Shown here in pieces: positions 8,994-17,842 of a DNA stretch of 64,000 nucleotides. A program made the position numbers and the translations under genes. The DNA is from Bifidobacterium parmae. GTDB taxonomy: Bacteria; Actinomycetota; Actinomycetes; Actinomycetales; Bifidobacteriaceae. Below the pieces are notes generated by a model. That model saw only the letters and a list, made by a program, of their open reading frames with translations, did no database searches and was not told the DNA's origin. Position 1 is the stretch's first letter. Each line of letters begins with the position of its first letter. Location: assembly GCF_002860365.1 (NCBI RefSeq), contig NZ_NMWT01000003.1, forward strand, positions 62,001-126,000, read 5' to 3'.

Positions 8994-10439
8994 GTGAGCT
9001 CGAAGAGATCCGGTGCCGATGTCCCCAACGTCAACGGCTGGGGCGACTACTCCCCCCGCCACAGCGTGGCGTTCCGCGTACAGCACAGGCTGCGCAACAC
9101 CGTGATCTGCGCGGTGGCGGCCGTGCTCGTGTTCGCCGGCACCGCGGCGGGGGCGACCCTGCTGGACATCAACGGCACGATCGCCGATCAGGCCGTCGAC
9201 GTCATCCAGCAGAACGGCAAGTCCGCCTCCACGCAGGTCGTCGACCCGAACGCCGGCAAGTCGCTGGAGATCCTCATCCTCGGGCAGGACACGCGCGACG
9301 GCGACAACAGCGCCATCGGCGGCTCCGGCGACGATCTGGAAGGCACGCATAACGCGGACACGACGATGGTCATGCAGATCTCCGCGGACCGCAAGTACAT
9401 CAACCTCGTCTCCATCCCCCGCGACTCGCTCGTAGACGCCCCGAGCTGCGAGACCTCGAACGGCACGGTGGGCGCCCAGTACAACGTGATGTTCAACTCG
9501 ATCTTCGCCTCCGGCTACAGCCAGGGCGGCGACCTCGCCTCGGCGGCCAGCTGCACGATGAACGCGGTGAACTCGCTGACCGGGCTCAACATCCAGAACT
9601 TCATCGTCGTGGACTTCAACGGTCTGAAGAACATGATCGACGCGGTCAACGGCGTGGACCTGTGCATCCCCGCGGACATCTCCGACGACTACACCGGCAC
9701 GTACCTGAACAAGGGCTGGCAGCATCTCGACGGCACCGCCGCCACCCAGTACGCCCGTCTGCGCCACGGCGCCGGCGACGGCTCCGACGTGCAGCGCACC
9801 ACCCGCCAGCAGTATCTCGTCAAGCAGCTGCTCAACGAGGCGCTGCAGAAGAACCTGCTCACCCAGTCCGGACAGCTGTACCAGCTCGCCAAGGCCGCGC
9901 TCAAGTCGCTCAACATCTCCAAGGGATTGGCGAACACGACCACGCTCGCCGGCCTCGCCATGAGCCTCAAGGATCTCAACGTCTCGAACTTCTACACGCG
10001 CACCGTGCCGGTGGTCGCCGCGCCGAGCGACCCGAACCGCGTGGTGTGGGGCGATGACGCCGACACCCTGTGGGCGAAGATGCGCAACGGCGAGCCGTTC
10101 GTGGCGCAGTCCACGGATTCCGGTTCCACGGGCTCCAACCAGACCGGACAGTCCGATGCCACGCAGTCCGATCAGAACGGCGGCTCCGACCAGACCTCGA
10201 CCGACCAGGGTGCCACGGACCAGTCCACGACCGGCCAGCAGGGCTCCGACCAGTCCCAGACCGGCAACACGAAGATCGCCGACGGCGTCGAACAGGACGC
10301 CTCCGGCCAGTACATCGACACGGCCACCGGCGGCGTGATTGACACGGAGACCGGCATCATCAAGGACGCGGCCAGCGGCCAGGTGATCGGCATCTCCGAA
10401 GCCTTCCTCAACAACGTGGCCTGCCCCGCCAAGCAGTAG
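8994..10439 (+). CDS. LytR-CpsA-Psr (LCP) family ligase, copy 1
   Basis: LCP enzymes attach phosphate-linked glycopolymers to peptidoglycan outside the membrane. This 481-aa protein has a cytosolic N-terminus, one membrane helix near residues 38-60, and an LCP domain with the usual conserved Asp/Arg residues (EILILGQDTRDGDNS, NADTTMVMQIS, VSIPRDSLVD, ATQYARLRHGAGDGSDVQRTTRQ). A Ser/Thr/Gln/Asp-rich stretch of roughly 70 residues and a C-terminal module of about 50 residues follow (QYIDTATGGVIDTETG). The GTG start at 8994 is chosen because AGGAAGG lies 9 bases upstream; longer in-frame starts exist but cover the promoter region. Divergent from whiB2. Confidence 0.88.
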   Translation: MSSKRSGADVPNVNGWGDYSPRHSVAFRVQHRLRNTVICAVAAVLVFAGTAAGATLLDINGTIADQAVDVIQQNGKSASTQVVDPNAGKSLEILILGQDTRDGDNSAIGGSGDDLEGTHNADTTMVMQISADRKYINLVSIPRDSLVDAPSCETSNGTVGAQYNVMFNSIFASGYSQGGDLASAASCTMNAVNSLTGLNIQNFIVVDFNGLKNMIDAVNGVDLCIPADISDDYTGTYLNKGWQHLDGTAATQYARLRHGAGDGSDVQRTTRQQYLVKQLLNEALQKNLLTQSGQLYQLAKAALKSLNISKGLANTTTLAGLAMSLKDLNVSNFYTRTVPVVAAPSDPNRVVWGDDADTLWAKMRNGEPFVAQSTDSGSTGSNQTGQSDATQSDQNGGSDQTSTDQGATDQSTTGQQGSDQSQTGNTKIADGVEQDASGQYIDTATGGVIDTETGIIKDAASGQVIGISEAFLNNVACPAKQ

Positions 10440-10467
10440 GCCGCGGACGGACGCGACGGTTTCCGCT

Positions 10468-10505
10468 GGAAGGCCCGCGACGCGGATGCGCGTCACGGGC
10501 CTTCC
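10468..10505 (+). terminator. Hairpin terminator after LCP copy 1
   Basis: Arms GGAAGGCCCG and CGGGCCTTCC pair perfectly, and the inner GACGCG/CGCGTC extends the stem. There is no clear T-run, so its efficiency is uncertain. Confidence 0.5.
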
Positions 10506-10618
10506 GCATGTGCCGGAAATGAGAAAATAACGGGCACCCGTCCCGTCCCGACACCACGATGTGCAACAGTGACATAGGTTCAGACAACGTATCCGATCGA
10601 CAGGCATGGGGAGGCGGC

Positions 10619-12160
10619 ATGACGCAGGAAGACGAGGAATCACGCTCTCAGGGGATTCCTCCGAGCTTCATCCCCGCCGGATCCCGACGTCGTCCCGCGG
10701 CGGAAGCCGCTCCGGCCCGCACCATGCAGCCCACGCCGGCCGCATCGCCTGCGCCCGTGTCTTCGGCCGTACCGCCGAGCTTCACCCCGACCCCGTCACG
10801 CGCCGAGGCGCGTCACGCCCGTACGAGGCAGTCGTCGCAACCGGCCCCCGCCTCGTTCGCACCGCGTTCCGGTGCATCGTCCTCGGCTCCGCACATCTCG
10901 AGGTCCACGGCCGCATCAGCCCAGTCGGCCCGTTCCTCATCCGCGCCGCGATCGGCGTCATCGGCTTCGGCCGCCCCGCATGTCCGGAATGAGGCACCCC
11001 GCAGCTTCTCCCCCGCGCCGGCACGCGCCGCCCGACGGTCGACGGGTTCCAGCAACGTCGCAGGCCCGCATCGTCCCGACGACCGCATGGCACGCGCGAC
11101 GAGGACGGATCGTCCGCACGGCGCCCCTGTCGCGAACACGCGACGCGATGCCGCCGCCCGCGACGGACTGCAGCATGCGGGGCGAGGGCATGCGCTGCGC
11201 ACCCTGCGCCATCGCGCCCCGCACATCATCCTCGGCACGCTCGCCGTGCTGCTCGTCGCGCTCGTGCTCGCCGTGTTCGGCGCATGGCATTGGGTGGACT
11301 CCCGCCTCAACAAGGAGGGCGGCTGGCTCACCTCCGCCGCGAACACGTCGGCGGAGACATGGCTGATCCTCGGCTCCGACGAACGCGACGGAACGGCCGG
11401 AGGCAGCGCCGACGACACGCCCGGCTTCCGCACGGACACGATCCTCGTGCTCACCAAGCCGAAGAACGGCCCCAGCTCGCTCGTCTCCATCCCCCGCGAT
11501 TCGCTCACCCAGGTGGACGGCACCTACATGAAGATCAACGCGGTCGCGCAGCTCAGCGGCAACCAGGCGCTCGTCGGCACCGTGGAGCAGATCACCGGGC
11601 AGAAAATCGACCACATCGCCAAGATCAAGTTCGGCGGGCTCACGACCGTGGTCGACGCGGCCGGAGGCGTGAACCTGTGCTACGACGATACGGTGCAGGA
11701 CCCCTATTCCGGACTGGACTGGCAGGCCGGATGCCATGTGGCGGACGGCACGACGGCGCTCGCGTTCTCCCGCATGCGCTATTCGGACGCGAACGGCGAC
11801 TTCGGCCGCGCCCAACGCCAACGTCAGGTGATCTCGGCGATCGTCTCGAAGGTCTCCTCCAAGGAGGTGCTGGGCAATCCGGCGAAGGCGATGAAGGTGG
11901 CGGACGCCGGTCTCGCGGCCGTGACCTTCGATTCGAAGACCTCCACCGCCACCCTGATCGACATGGCGCTGGCGTTCAAGGACGCCACCGGGTCCAAGGG
12001 CGTCACCGGCAGCGTCTACTGGTCCGACCCCGATTATCAGGTCGATGGCGTCGGCTCCTCGGTGCTGCTCGACGACACGAAGAACACGGAGCTGTTCTCC
12101 GAACTCGCTGCGGGCACGCACAAGGCGGGTACCGTCGGCACGCTCGCCGAGAACAGCTGA
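10619..12160 (+). CDS. LytR-CpsA-Psr (LCP) family ligase, copy 2
   Basis: 513-aa second LCP protein. The first ~165 residues are cytosolic and dominated by Pro, Ala, Ser and Arg (low complexity, probably disordered). One membrane helix follows (IILGTLAVLLVALVLAVFGA), then the LCP domain (TWLILGSDERDGTAGG, FRTDTILVLTKP, SIPRDSLTQVDG, ALAFSRMRYSDANGDFGRAQRQRQ). Arg/Asp residues of the catalytic pocket are kept. The start at 10619 has GGGGAGG a few bases upstream; an in-frame ATG at 10559 has no such site. It probably works beside copy 1 on a different glycopolymer, or with a different regulatory input through its long cytosolic arm (inference). Confidence 0.88.
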   Translation: MTQEDEESRSQGIPPSFIPAGSRRRPAAEAAPARTMQPTPAASPAPVSSAVPPSFTPTPSRAEARHARTRQSSQPAPASFAPRSGASSSAPHISRSTAASAQSARSSSAPRSASSASAAPHVRNEAPRSFSPAPARAARRSTGSSNVAGPHRPDDRMARATRTDRPHGAPVANTRRDAAARDGLQHAGRGHALRTLRHRAPHIILGTLAVLLVALVLAVFGAWHWVDSRLNKEGGWLTSAANTSAETWLILGSDERDGTAGGSADDTPGFRTDTILVLTKPKNGPSSLVSIPRDSLTQVDGTYMKINAVAQLSGNQALVGTVEQITGQKIDHIAKIKFGGLTTVVDAAGGVNLCYDDTVQDPYSGLDWQAGCHVADGTTALAFSRMRYSDANGDFGRAQRQRQVISAIVSKVSSKEVLGNPAKAMKVADAGLAAVTFDSKTSTATLIDMALAFKDATGSKGVTGSVYWSDPDYQVDGVGSSVLLDDTKNTELFSELAAGTHKAGTVGTLAENS

Positions 12161-12218
12161 TGTCCGGCGGTGCGGGACATGCCTTCGGCCGCCTCGCCCC
12201 GCCCGTACGACCGATCAT

Positions 12219-12257
12219 CGGAGCCCTTCCGAATTGTGAAGATTCGTGAGGGCTCCG
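12219..12257. other. Two-tier hairpin between LCP2 and the FtsK-like gene
   Basis: Nine-base perfect arms (CGGAGCCCT / AGGGCTCCG) enclose a second five-base pair set (CGAAT / ATTCG), giving a long hairpin. No T-run follows, so it may be a terminator of the LCP gene or a structured leader of the next gene. Confidence 0.45.
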
Positions 12258-12312
12258 ACCACATTCCCCACGCCGTTTGCGTCCGCATGCGCCGTCCGTC
12301 CACACTGGTCGC

Positions 12313-14181
12313 ATGACACGCAGGTCACGATCATCAGCACGCCGACGCGGAAACGGCGACCGCCGCCGCGACGATCCGTCACGCCGCGAGGAACGGCTCA
12401 CCATGGTGGCGACGGCGGCGCCGCTCGTCGCGCAGGCCATCATGCTCGCCGTGCTGCTCGCGATGCGGCGCTGGCTGTTCGCCATGATGCTCGTCCCCTC
12501 GATCATCGGCTGTCTCGCCATGATGCTCGCCTCCGCGGCGCGACGACGCGGCGGCCGCGCCGGTGACGACGACATCGCGCGGGACGAGGCGGCGCGCCGC
12601 GAGGCCATCGACGACGGCACACGGCTCGACCTGATCGACGCGACGCCGTTGGAGGGACTGTTGTCGCTGCGACCGAGCGACGACGACCTGCCGTGGCGCA
12701 CGATCGCACGCCGGTGGCTGGAACCCGCCTCGCTGGACGTGCCGGTCGGCATGCATGCGGACGGCGTGTTCCGGCTCGACCTGAGGCGACAGGGGCCGCA
12801 TGCACTGGTCGCGGGCACCACGGGATCGGGCAAATCGGTGCTGTTGCAGAGTTGGTGCCTCGCCCTGGCCTGCCGCAACGCGCCGGACGATCTGCGGTTC
12901 GTGTTCCTCGATTTCAAGGGAGGCACCGCGTTCCGTGCGTTGGAACGGCTCCCCCACTGCGTCGGCAACGTCTGCGATCTCGACCTGCGGCACGCCACGC
13001 GCGCCCTCAACGCCATCGAGGCCGAGCTGAAACGACGCGAACGGCTCATAGCCGACGCGCACGCACAGGACGTGACCGATCTGGGTGCCATGGCGCCTCC
13101 ACGCCTCGTCATCGTGGTCGACGAATTCCACGCGCTGAAGGACCAGCTGCCGGACATGGTGGACCGGCTGGTGCGCATCGCCTCGCTCGGACGTGCGCTC
13201 GGCATGCATGTGATCGCCTGCACGCAGCATCCGGCGGGCCAGGTGTCGTCCGACATGAAGGCGAACATGTCGCTCGGCATATGCCTGCGCGTGCGCGACG
13301 GCGTGCAGTCGTCGGAGCTGCTCGGTTCGACGAAGGCGGCGTACATCCCGCCGTCGCTGCCCGGCGTCGCCTACTGCAACGACGGCGCGACGGTGACCTC
13401 ATGGCGTTGCGCCGCCGCACGGGACATCCCCCGGCTCGTCGACGCCGTCGACGCCGCGGCACGGTTCCACGGCTGCATCCCGCCACCCGCCCTGTTCACG
13501 GCTCCCCTGCCCCGCCGTCTGGCGTCGCTCCCCGCCACGCCCGTCTCCGGCGGCGTGCCGTTCGCCCTGCGCGACGACGGCGTGACGCTCCACGTCGCCC
13601 AACTGCCGCTCGGCCGCGGCAACATCGGCGTCATCGGCCGGCATGGACGCGGCAAGACGAACCTGCTCGACGTGATACGACGGCATGTCGCGCGCGCGAC
13701 GGGCGACGACGCGCCCGCGTTGCGCCTCACCGCGCGCGAGGGGGACGGATACGTGACGACACCGCACGGCGACAGACACGACGACGGACTCCATACCGAC
13801 GCCGACGCCTTCCGGACGCCCCGCACGTCTCCCGCGCCGCCGCCCGAATCGCCGCGTCTCGTCTGGATCGTCGACGACGCCGACCCCCTGTTCGACCCGT
13901 TCGGCGACGACCCGCTCTGCGCCGAACTGCGCGAGGCGTTGGCGGACCATCGCGTCACCGTGGTGTTCGCCACCGAGACCAGCAGACATGTCCGCGTACC
14001 GGAGCATTGCGCGATCCGCGTGGTGTTCCCCACCGGCGACCGGGCCACCGACCAGATGAACGGCATCCCCGGCGAGATGTGGACGTCGTTCGACCATGAC
14101 GACATGGTGCTGCCCGGACGCGCCGTGCTCATCGACCATGCCAGCGCCGCCGCGGTGCAATGCGTGTCGGCCTCGGGGTGA
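12313..14181 (+). CDS. Orphan EccC/FtsK-SpoIIIE-type ATPase with two P-loops
   Basis: 622-aa membrane ATPase. After an Arg-rich N-terminus come two close hydrophobic segments (about residues 32-75), then an FtsK/SpoIIIE domain with Walker A (AGTTGSGKSV) and Walker B (LVIVVDEF). The segment GQVSSDMKANMSLGICLRVRD and a following S-S-E-L-L-G motif are very like the motor ATPases of type VII secretion (EccC). A second P-loop, GRHGRGKT, and an Asp pair (VWIVDDADPLF) mark a second, diverged nucleotide-binding domain. No other ESX genes are present here. The start is uncertain (12277, 12313 or 12403; the last has GAGGA 10 bases upstream). Confidence 0.8.
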   Translation: MTRRSRSSARRRGNGDRRRDDPSRREERLTMVATAAPLVAQAIMLAVLLAMRRWLFAMMLVPSIIGCLAMMLASAARRRGGRAGDDDIARDEAARREAIDDGTRLDLIDATPLEGLLSLRPSDDDLPWRTIARRWLEPASLDVPVGMHADGVFRLDLRRQGPHALVAGTTGSGKSVLLQSWCLALACRNAPDDLRFVFLDFKGGTAFRALERLPHCVGNVCDLDLRHATRALNAIEAELKRRERLIADAHAQDVTDLGAMAPPRLVIVVDEFHALKDQLPDMVDRLVRIASLGRALGMHVIACTQHPAGQVSSDMKANMSLGICLRVRDGVQSSELLGSTKAAYIPPSLPGVAYCNDGATVTSWRCAAARDIPRLVDAVDAAARFHGCIPPPALFTAPLPRRLASLPATPVSGGVPFALRDDGVTLHVAQLPLGRGNIGVIGRHGRGKTNLLDVIRRHVARATGDDAPALRLTAREGDGYVTTPHGDRHDDGLHTDADAFRTPRTSPAPPPESPRLVWIVDDADPLFDPFGDDPLCAELREALADHRVTVVFATETSRHVRVPEHCAIRVVFPTGDRATDQMNGIPGEMWTSFDHDDMVLPGRAVLIDHASAAAVQCVSASG

Positions 14182-14244
14182 CGGCCCCGCGCGCCGACGC
14201 GCCGGGCGTGCCGGCGCGTCCCTTCATCTCTTTGGCGAAAAGTC

Positions 14245-14274
14245 TTGAAAATGACGTGCGAACGTGCTTAGGTA
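14245..14274 (+). promoter_or_regulatory. Possible whiB1 promoter
   Basis: TTGAAA at 14245-14250 is a good -35 box. The -10 is weak (TAGGTA at 14269-14274, 18 bases apart). It lies about 45 bases upstream of the whiB1 start. Confidence 0.35.
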
Positions 14275-14318
14275 TATGGAGACAGGATGTAGAGGGCTCG
14301 GACAGGAGTGTAACGACG

Positions 14319-14597
14319 ATGAGCAGTGCTTACGATTGGCGCGCCAAGGCCGCGTGCCGCGACAAGGATCCGGAGCTGTTCTTCCCGGTGGGCAACACCG
14401 GTGCAGCCTACCAGCAGATCGAGGAGGCGAAGGCCGTGTGCCGCACCTGCAAGGTGATCGACGCATGCCTCAAGTGCGCGCTTGACACGAACCAGGATTA
14501 CGGCGTGTGGGGCGGTCTGAGCGAGGACGAGCGTCGTCAGCTCAAGCGCAAGGCGATGCGTCTGCGTCGCTCGCAGGCCATGCAGATGCAGATCTGA
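14319..14597 (+). CDS. whiB1: WhiB-family regulator, WhiB1/WblE type
   Basis: 92-aa WhiB protein very close to the WhiB1/WblE group: DWRAKAACRDKDPELFFPVG at the N-terminus, then CRTCKVIDAC for the other three cluster-binding cysteines, the GVWGGLSEDERR turn, and a basic tail (RKAMRLRRSQ). WhiB1 is essential in mycobacteria, binds a nitric-oxide-sensitive [4Fe-4S] cluster and contacts the housekeeping sigma factor. The start at 14319 is preceded by AGGAG at a spacing of 10. It faces the PdtaS-like kinase gene, an arrangement also seen in Mycobacterium tuberculosis. Confidence 0.92.
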   Translation: MSSAYDWRAKAACRDKDPELFFPVGNTGAAYQQIEEAKAVCRTCKVIDACLKCALDTNQDYGVWGGLSEDERRQLKRKAMRLRRSQAMQMQI

Positions 14598-14662
14598 GAT
14601 TCGCGTCTTCCCCACGGTCCGCGCGTCATGGCGGAATCGCGGTTTTCCGCTTGCATATTCGC

Positions 14663-14704
14663 ATGGAGGAGGCCCGACCCCACAAGGGGTCGGGCCTCCT
14701 CCAT
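14663..14704. terminator. Strong bidirectional hairpin between whiB1 and the PdtaS-like gene
   Basis: A near-perfect stem of 19 base pairs: arms beginning ATGGAGGAGGCCCGACCCC and ending with its reverse complement, around a tiny loop. It lies between two convergent genes. Confidence 0.8.
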
Positions 14705-14779
14705 GTTTCGGAAGAATCTCCCGATGCCGGGTGCCGTCGCGTCACCGCCGTCACGGCACCCGGCGCGTCGTCCGCCGCG

Positions 14780-16270
14780 TCACTCGGCCTGCGCGGCGCG
14801 CAGCTTCATGTCGAGCACGACGCGGGTGCCGCCGCCGCGGCGCGGCTCCCAGCGCACGGTGCCGCCGAAGTCGTTCGTGACGAACGTGTTGATGATCTGC
14901 GTGCCGAGACCGGAACCGGAGGACCGCGCCATGCCGCCCTGCGCCTCCGTGTCGATGCCGGTGCCGTCGTCCTCGACGATGACGCTCAGGTTCGAGCCGG
15001 AACGTCCCACCGAGATGGTGATGTGGCCTTCCTTGCGCCCCTCGAAGCCGTGCTCGACGGAGTTCGTGATCAGCTCGGTGAGCACGAGCGACAGCGGGGT
15101 CGCGTCCTGGGCGGGCATCATGCCGAACTTGCCGACGAAGTCGATGTCGATGTGCTGGTCGCGCATCGTGGCGACATCGACGGCCATCTTGAGCAGGCTG
15201 GCGATCACCTTGTCGAAGTCGACGACCTCGTCGACGGTCTGGCTCAGTCCCTCGTGCACCATGGCGATGGTCTGCACGCGGCGCTGCGCCTCCTTGAGCT
15301 CCTTCTTGACCTCCTCCGACTTGGTCTTGCGCGCCTGGAGGCGCAGCAGGGCCGAGACGGCCTGCAGGTTGTTCTTCACGCGGTGGTGGATCTCGGAGAT
15401 CGCCGCGTCCTTGGTCTGCAGCTCCTGTTCGCGGCGGCGCAGTTCGGTGACGTCGCGGCACAGGACGATGCCGCCGGTGCGCCCGTTCATGTCGTACAGG
15501 GGCAGCGAGCGCACGGACACGGCGGAACGGTCCGTGGTGATCTCGGAGTCGACGGCGGCCTTGCCGCTGAGCACGAGCGGCAGCTGTTCGTCGACCTGCT
15601 CGTTCTGCTCGCGCAGCAGGTCGGCGCCGAGCTCGCTCAGGTAATGCCCCTGCATCGTGGTGAGCAGGCCGAGACGACGGAAGCAGCTGATCGCGTTCGG
15701 CGAGGCGTAGCGGACGATGCCGTCCATCGTGAGCACGATGAAGCCGTCGGCGACGCGGGCCATGTGACGCTGGCTCATCACCGAATCGGAGTACGGGAAC
15801 TGGCCGCGCGGGATCATCTCGTACAGCTGCTTGCCGGCGTTGATGCTTTCGGATTCGTAGCGGCCGTTGGATTCGCGCGTGGCCATGTTGGTCTCGCGCA
15901 CGACGAGGCCGAGCGTCTTGCCGTTGTGGCGCACGGGCGCGTACACGTTGCACACGGTGGATTTGCCGACGGTCCTCAGCACGGTGGACCGGAACACGAC
16001 GGCCGACTGCATGGCGGCGTCGAGTTCGCCGGTCATCGCCTCGGGCATGATGTCGCCGACGACGTCGTCGGTGCGCAGCGTCATCACGGTGGAGGGACGG
16101 CATTGTTCGGCCACGACGTAGCGGCCGTCGCCGTTCTGCATGATGAGCAGGAGGTCGGCGAAGCTCAGGTCGGCGATCACCTGCCAGTCGGCGACGAGCT
16201 GGTGCAGCCATTCCCTGTCCCTGTCGTCGAGGTCCGGCCGCGTTGCGAGTATCTGGGAGAAATCTGCCAT
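14780..16270 (-). CDS. pdtaS: Cytosolic sensor histidine kinase, PdtaS type
   Basis: 496-aa soluble kinase with no membrane helix. An N-terminal GAF-like sensor half (about residues 1-150) is followed by a PAS half (about 150-270: DGFIVLTMDGIVRYASPNAI and later RSLPLYDMNGRTGGIVLCRDV). A HisKA_2 dimerisation helix follows, with the phosphorylated His in EIHHRVKNNLQAVSALLRLQ, then a HATPase domain (LVLTELITNSVEHGF, DDGTGID, GSGLGTQII). In M. tuberculosis the homologue is constitutively active, is shut off by nitric oxide or copper, and signals to the ANTAR RNA-binding regulator PdtaR; no such regulator is in this window. Start 16270 (MADFSQ) has GGGAG close upstream; an ATG at 16288 lacks one. 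Confidence 0.87.
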   Translation of the reverse strand: MADFSQILATRPDLDDRDREWLHQLVADWQVIADLSFADLLLIMQNGDGRYVVAEQCRPSTVMTLRTDDVVGDIMPEAMTGELDAAMQSAVVFRSTVLRTVGKSTVCNVYAPVRHNGKTLGLVVRETNMATRESNGRYESESINAGKQLYEMIPRGQFPYSDSVMSQRHMARVADGFIVLTMDGIVRYASPNAISCFRRLGLLTTMQGHYLSELGADLLREQNEQVDEQLPLVLSGKAAVDSEITTDRSAVSVRSLPLYDMNGRTGGIVLCRDVTELRRREQELQTKDAAISEIHHRVKNNLQAVSALLRLQARKTKSEEVKKELKEAQRRVQTIAMVHEGLSQTVDEVVDFDKVIASLLKMAVDVATMRDQHIDIDFVGKFGMMPAQDATPLSLVLTELITNSVEHGFEGRKEGHITISVGRSGSNLSVIVEDDGTGIDTEAQGGMARSSGSGLGTQIINTFVTNDFGGTVRWEPRRGGGTRVVLDMKLRAAQAE

Positions 16271-16307
16271 GGCTCCCATCATACGCAACGCGCCTACCGA
16301 CGCGGGA

Positions 16308-17711
16308 CTACTGCTTGAGGCTGGAGTCGACGGAGGAGAGCACCTGGCTCATGAGCCGGGCGGCCTGCTCCTTGCCCTGGTTCTGCGTGACGACCGAGAC
16401 CGCGGCCTTGTGGCCGTGCGCCTCGACGATGGCGAAGTAGTTCCACGTGTTCTGGATGCCCATGCCGCGGTGCGCGTGCACGGTCATGCCGGAGGGGATG
16501 GAGACGCCCTCGGAGGCGATGTCGACGTTCATCAGGCCGGCTCCGCCCTTCTGTTCGACGGCGGCGAGCATGCGGGCGGTGTCGGCCGAGGAGCTCTGGT
16601 TGGTGTAGCCGGCGTTGCTGGCGGCCACGTCGCCGAAGTTGCGGTTGAACGAGGTGTCGTTGTAGCCGTTGGAGCTCAGCCACGAGTTGACCGCGCTCCA
16701 GCCGCCCATGGCGGCGACCGCGTTGTTGCCGGCGTTGTTGTCCATGCCGCTCATCATCGCGTTGGCCTGCGAGGCCGCGTCGCCGCCGTGGTCCTGCGCG
16801 GCGAGGTAGACGGGCAGGTAGAGGCCGGCCGCCTCGAAGCGGGTGTGGCCCTGTTCGGTGGATGACGGCGAGCCCGACTTGGAGGATCCGGACGACGAGC
16901 CGGAGCCGATGACCATCGCGGAGACGGCCACGTCGCTGGACGAGTACTGGTCGGCGATCTTCTTCAGCTGGTCGTCGGTGATCTTCGGCGTCTTCGTCGA
17001 CTTGGTCGACCCCGAGTCGGACGAGTCGCCGTCGTCATCGGAGGAGGACGAGCCGGAACCGTCGGAGGACGTGGCGCGAGGCCCCCGCGATTCCAGTACG
17101 GTCACGGTCGACCGGGCTTTGAGCTTGGCGCCGGGGTCGATGCCTTTGACGCCGATGAACACGCCTTTCTTCTCGTTCGAATACTGCTGTTCGATGGTGG
17201 TCTCGAATCCGGCGTCGCGCAGACGCTGCGCCGCCTCGTCGGCGGTGATGCCCTCGCCGCCGGAGACCGTCCACGACGTGTAGTCGGGCACGGTGGCCGA
17301 CCCCCATAATCCCATCTGGTGCGTGCCGAACGCGATGCAGCCGATCACGAGCGCGACCGCGGCGACGATGGCGACGATCACGGCGGGATTGAAGCCGCGC
17401 CGCGCACCGGCCGCCGCGCCGCCGTCGCCGGCACCGGGCACCGGTTGCGGCTGGCCGGGGAATACCGGCTGCCCGGCGGCTCCCGCGCCGGCGAACACGG
17501 GCTGTCCCGTGGTCTGCGTCTCCTGCTGCATCATGGGCTGCATGGGCTGGCCGGGCTGGGATGCGTACGCGTAGGCGTCGGCGGCGGGCTGCGCCATGCC
17601 GTCGATGACGGTGGCGTCGTTCTGCTGGGGCTGGCCGCCCAGAGGCGCGCCGCATTCGGTGCAGAACGAACCGGACTCCTCCTGATGGCCGCACACCGGG
17701 CATACGATCAT
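16308..17711 (-). CDS. Zinc ribbon - TM - PASTA - pseudo-beta-lactamase protein
   Basis: 467-aa single-pass membrane protein. An N-terminal zinc ribbon (CPVCG ... CTECG) is followed by a Gln/Pro/Gly-rich linker, a membrane helix (AVIVAIVAAVALVIGCIAFG), one PASTA domain (VPDYTSWTVSGGEGITADEA... ), a Ser/Asp-rich linker, and a C-terminal domain laid out like a class A beta-lactamase. Compared with that family, the Ser-x-x-Lys site reads AAGLYLPVY, SDN reads MDN and KTG reads HRG, so the catalytic residues are lost. It probably binds wall precursors rather than hydrolysing them (inference). Start 17711 has GGGAGAGAG just upstream. Confidence 0.75.
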   Translation of the reverse strand: MIVCPVCGHQEESGSFCTECGAPLGGQPQQNDATVIDGMAQPAADAYAYASQPGQPMQPMMQQETQTTGQPVFAGAGAAGQPVFPGQPQPVPGAGDGGAAAGARRGFNPAVIVAIVAAVALVIGCIAFGTHQMGLWGSATVPDYTSWTVSGGEGITADEAAQRLRDAGFETTIEQQYSNEKKGVFIGVKGIDPGAKLKARSTVTVLESRGPRATSSDGSGSSSSDDDGDSSDSGSTKSTKTPKITDDQLKKIADQYSSSDVAVSAMVIGSGSSSGSSKSGSPSSTEQGHTRFEAAGLYLPVYLAAQDHGGDAASQANAMMSGMDNNAGNNAVAAMGGWSAVNSWLSSNGYNDTSFNRNFGDVAASNAGYTNQSSSADTARMLAAVEQKGGAGLMNVDIASEGVSIPSGMTVHAHRGMGIQNTWNYFAIVEAHGHKAAVSVVTQNQGKEQAARLMSQVLSSVDSSLKQ

Positions 17712-17842
17712 GACTCTCTCTCCCTCATCCATGCGGCAGGCGTCGACCATGCCGCGTTCACCCGTGGCCCGCGTCCGCGACGCGGCCCGTGGAACAACGC
17801 TCCCCATGGTAGTCGCGGATATGGGATTATGCTCGATGATGC

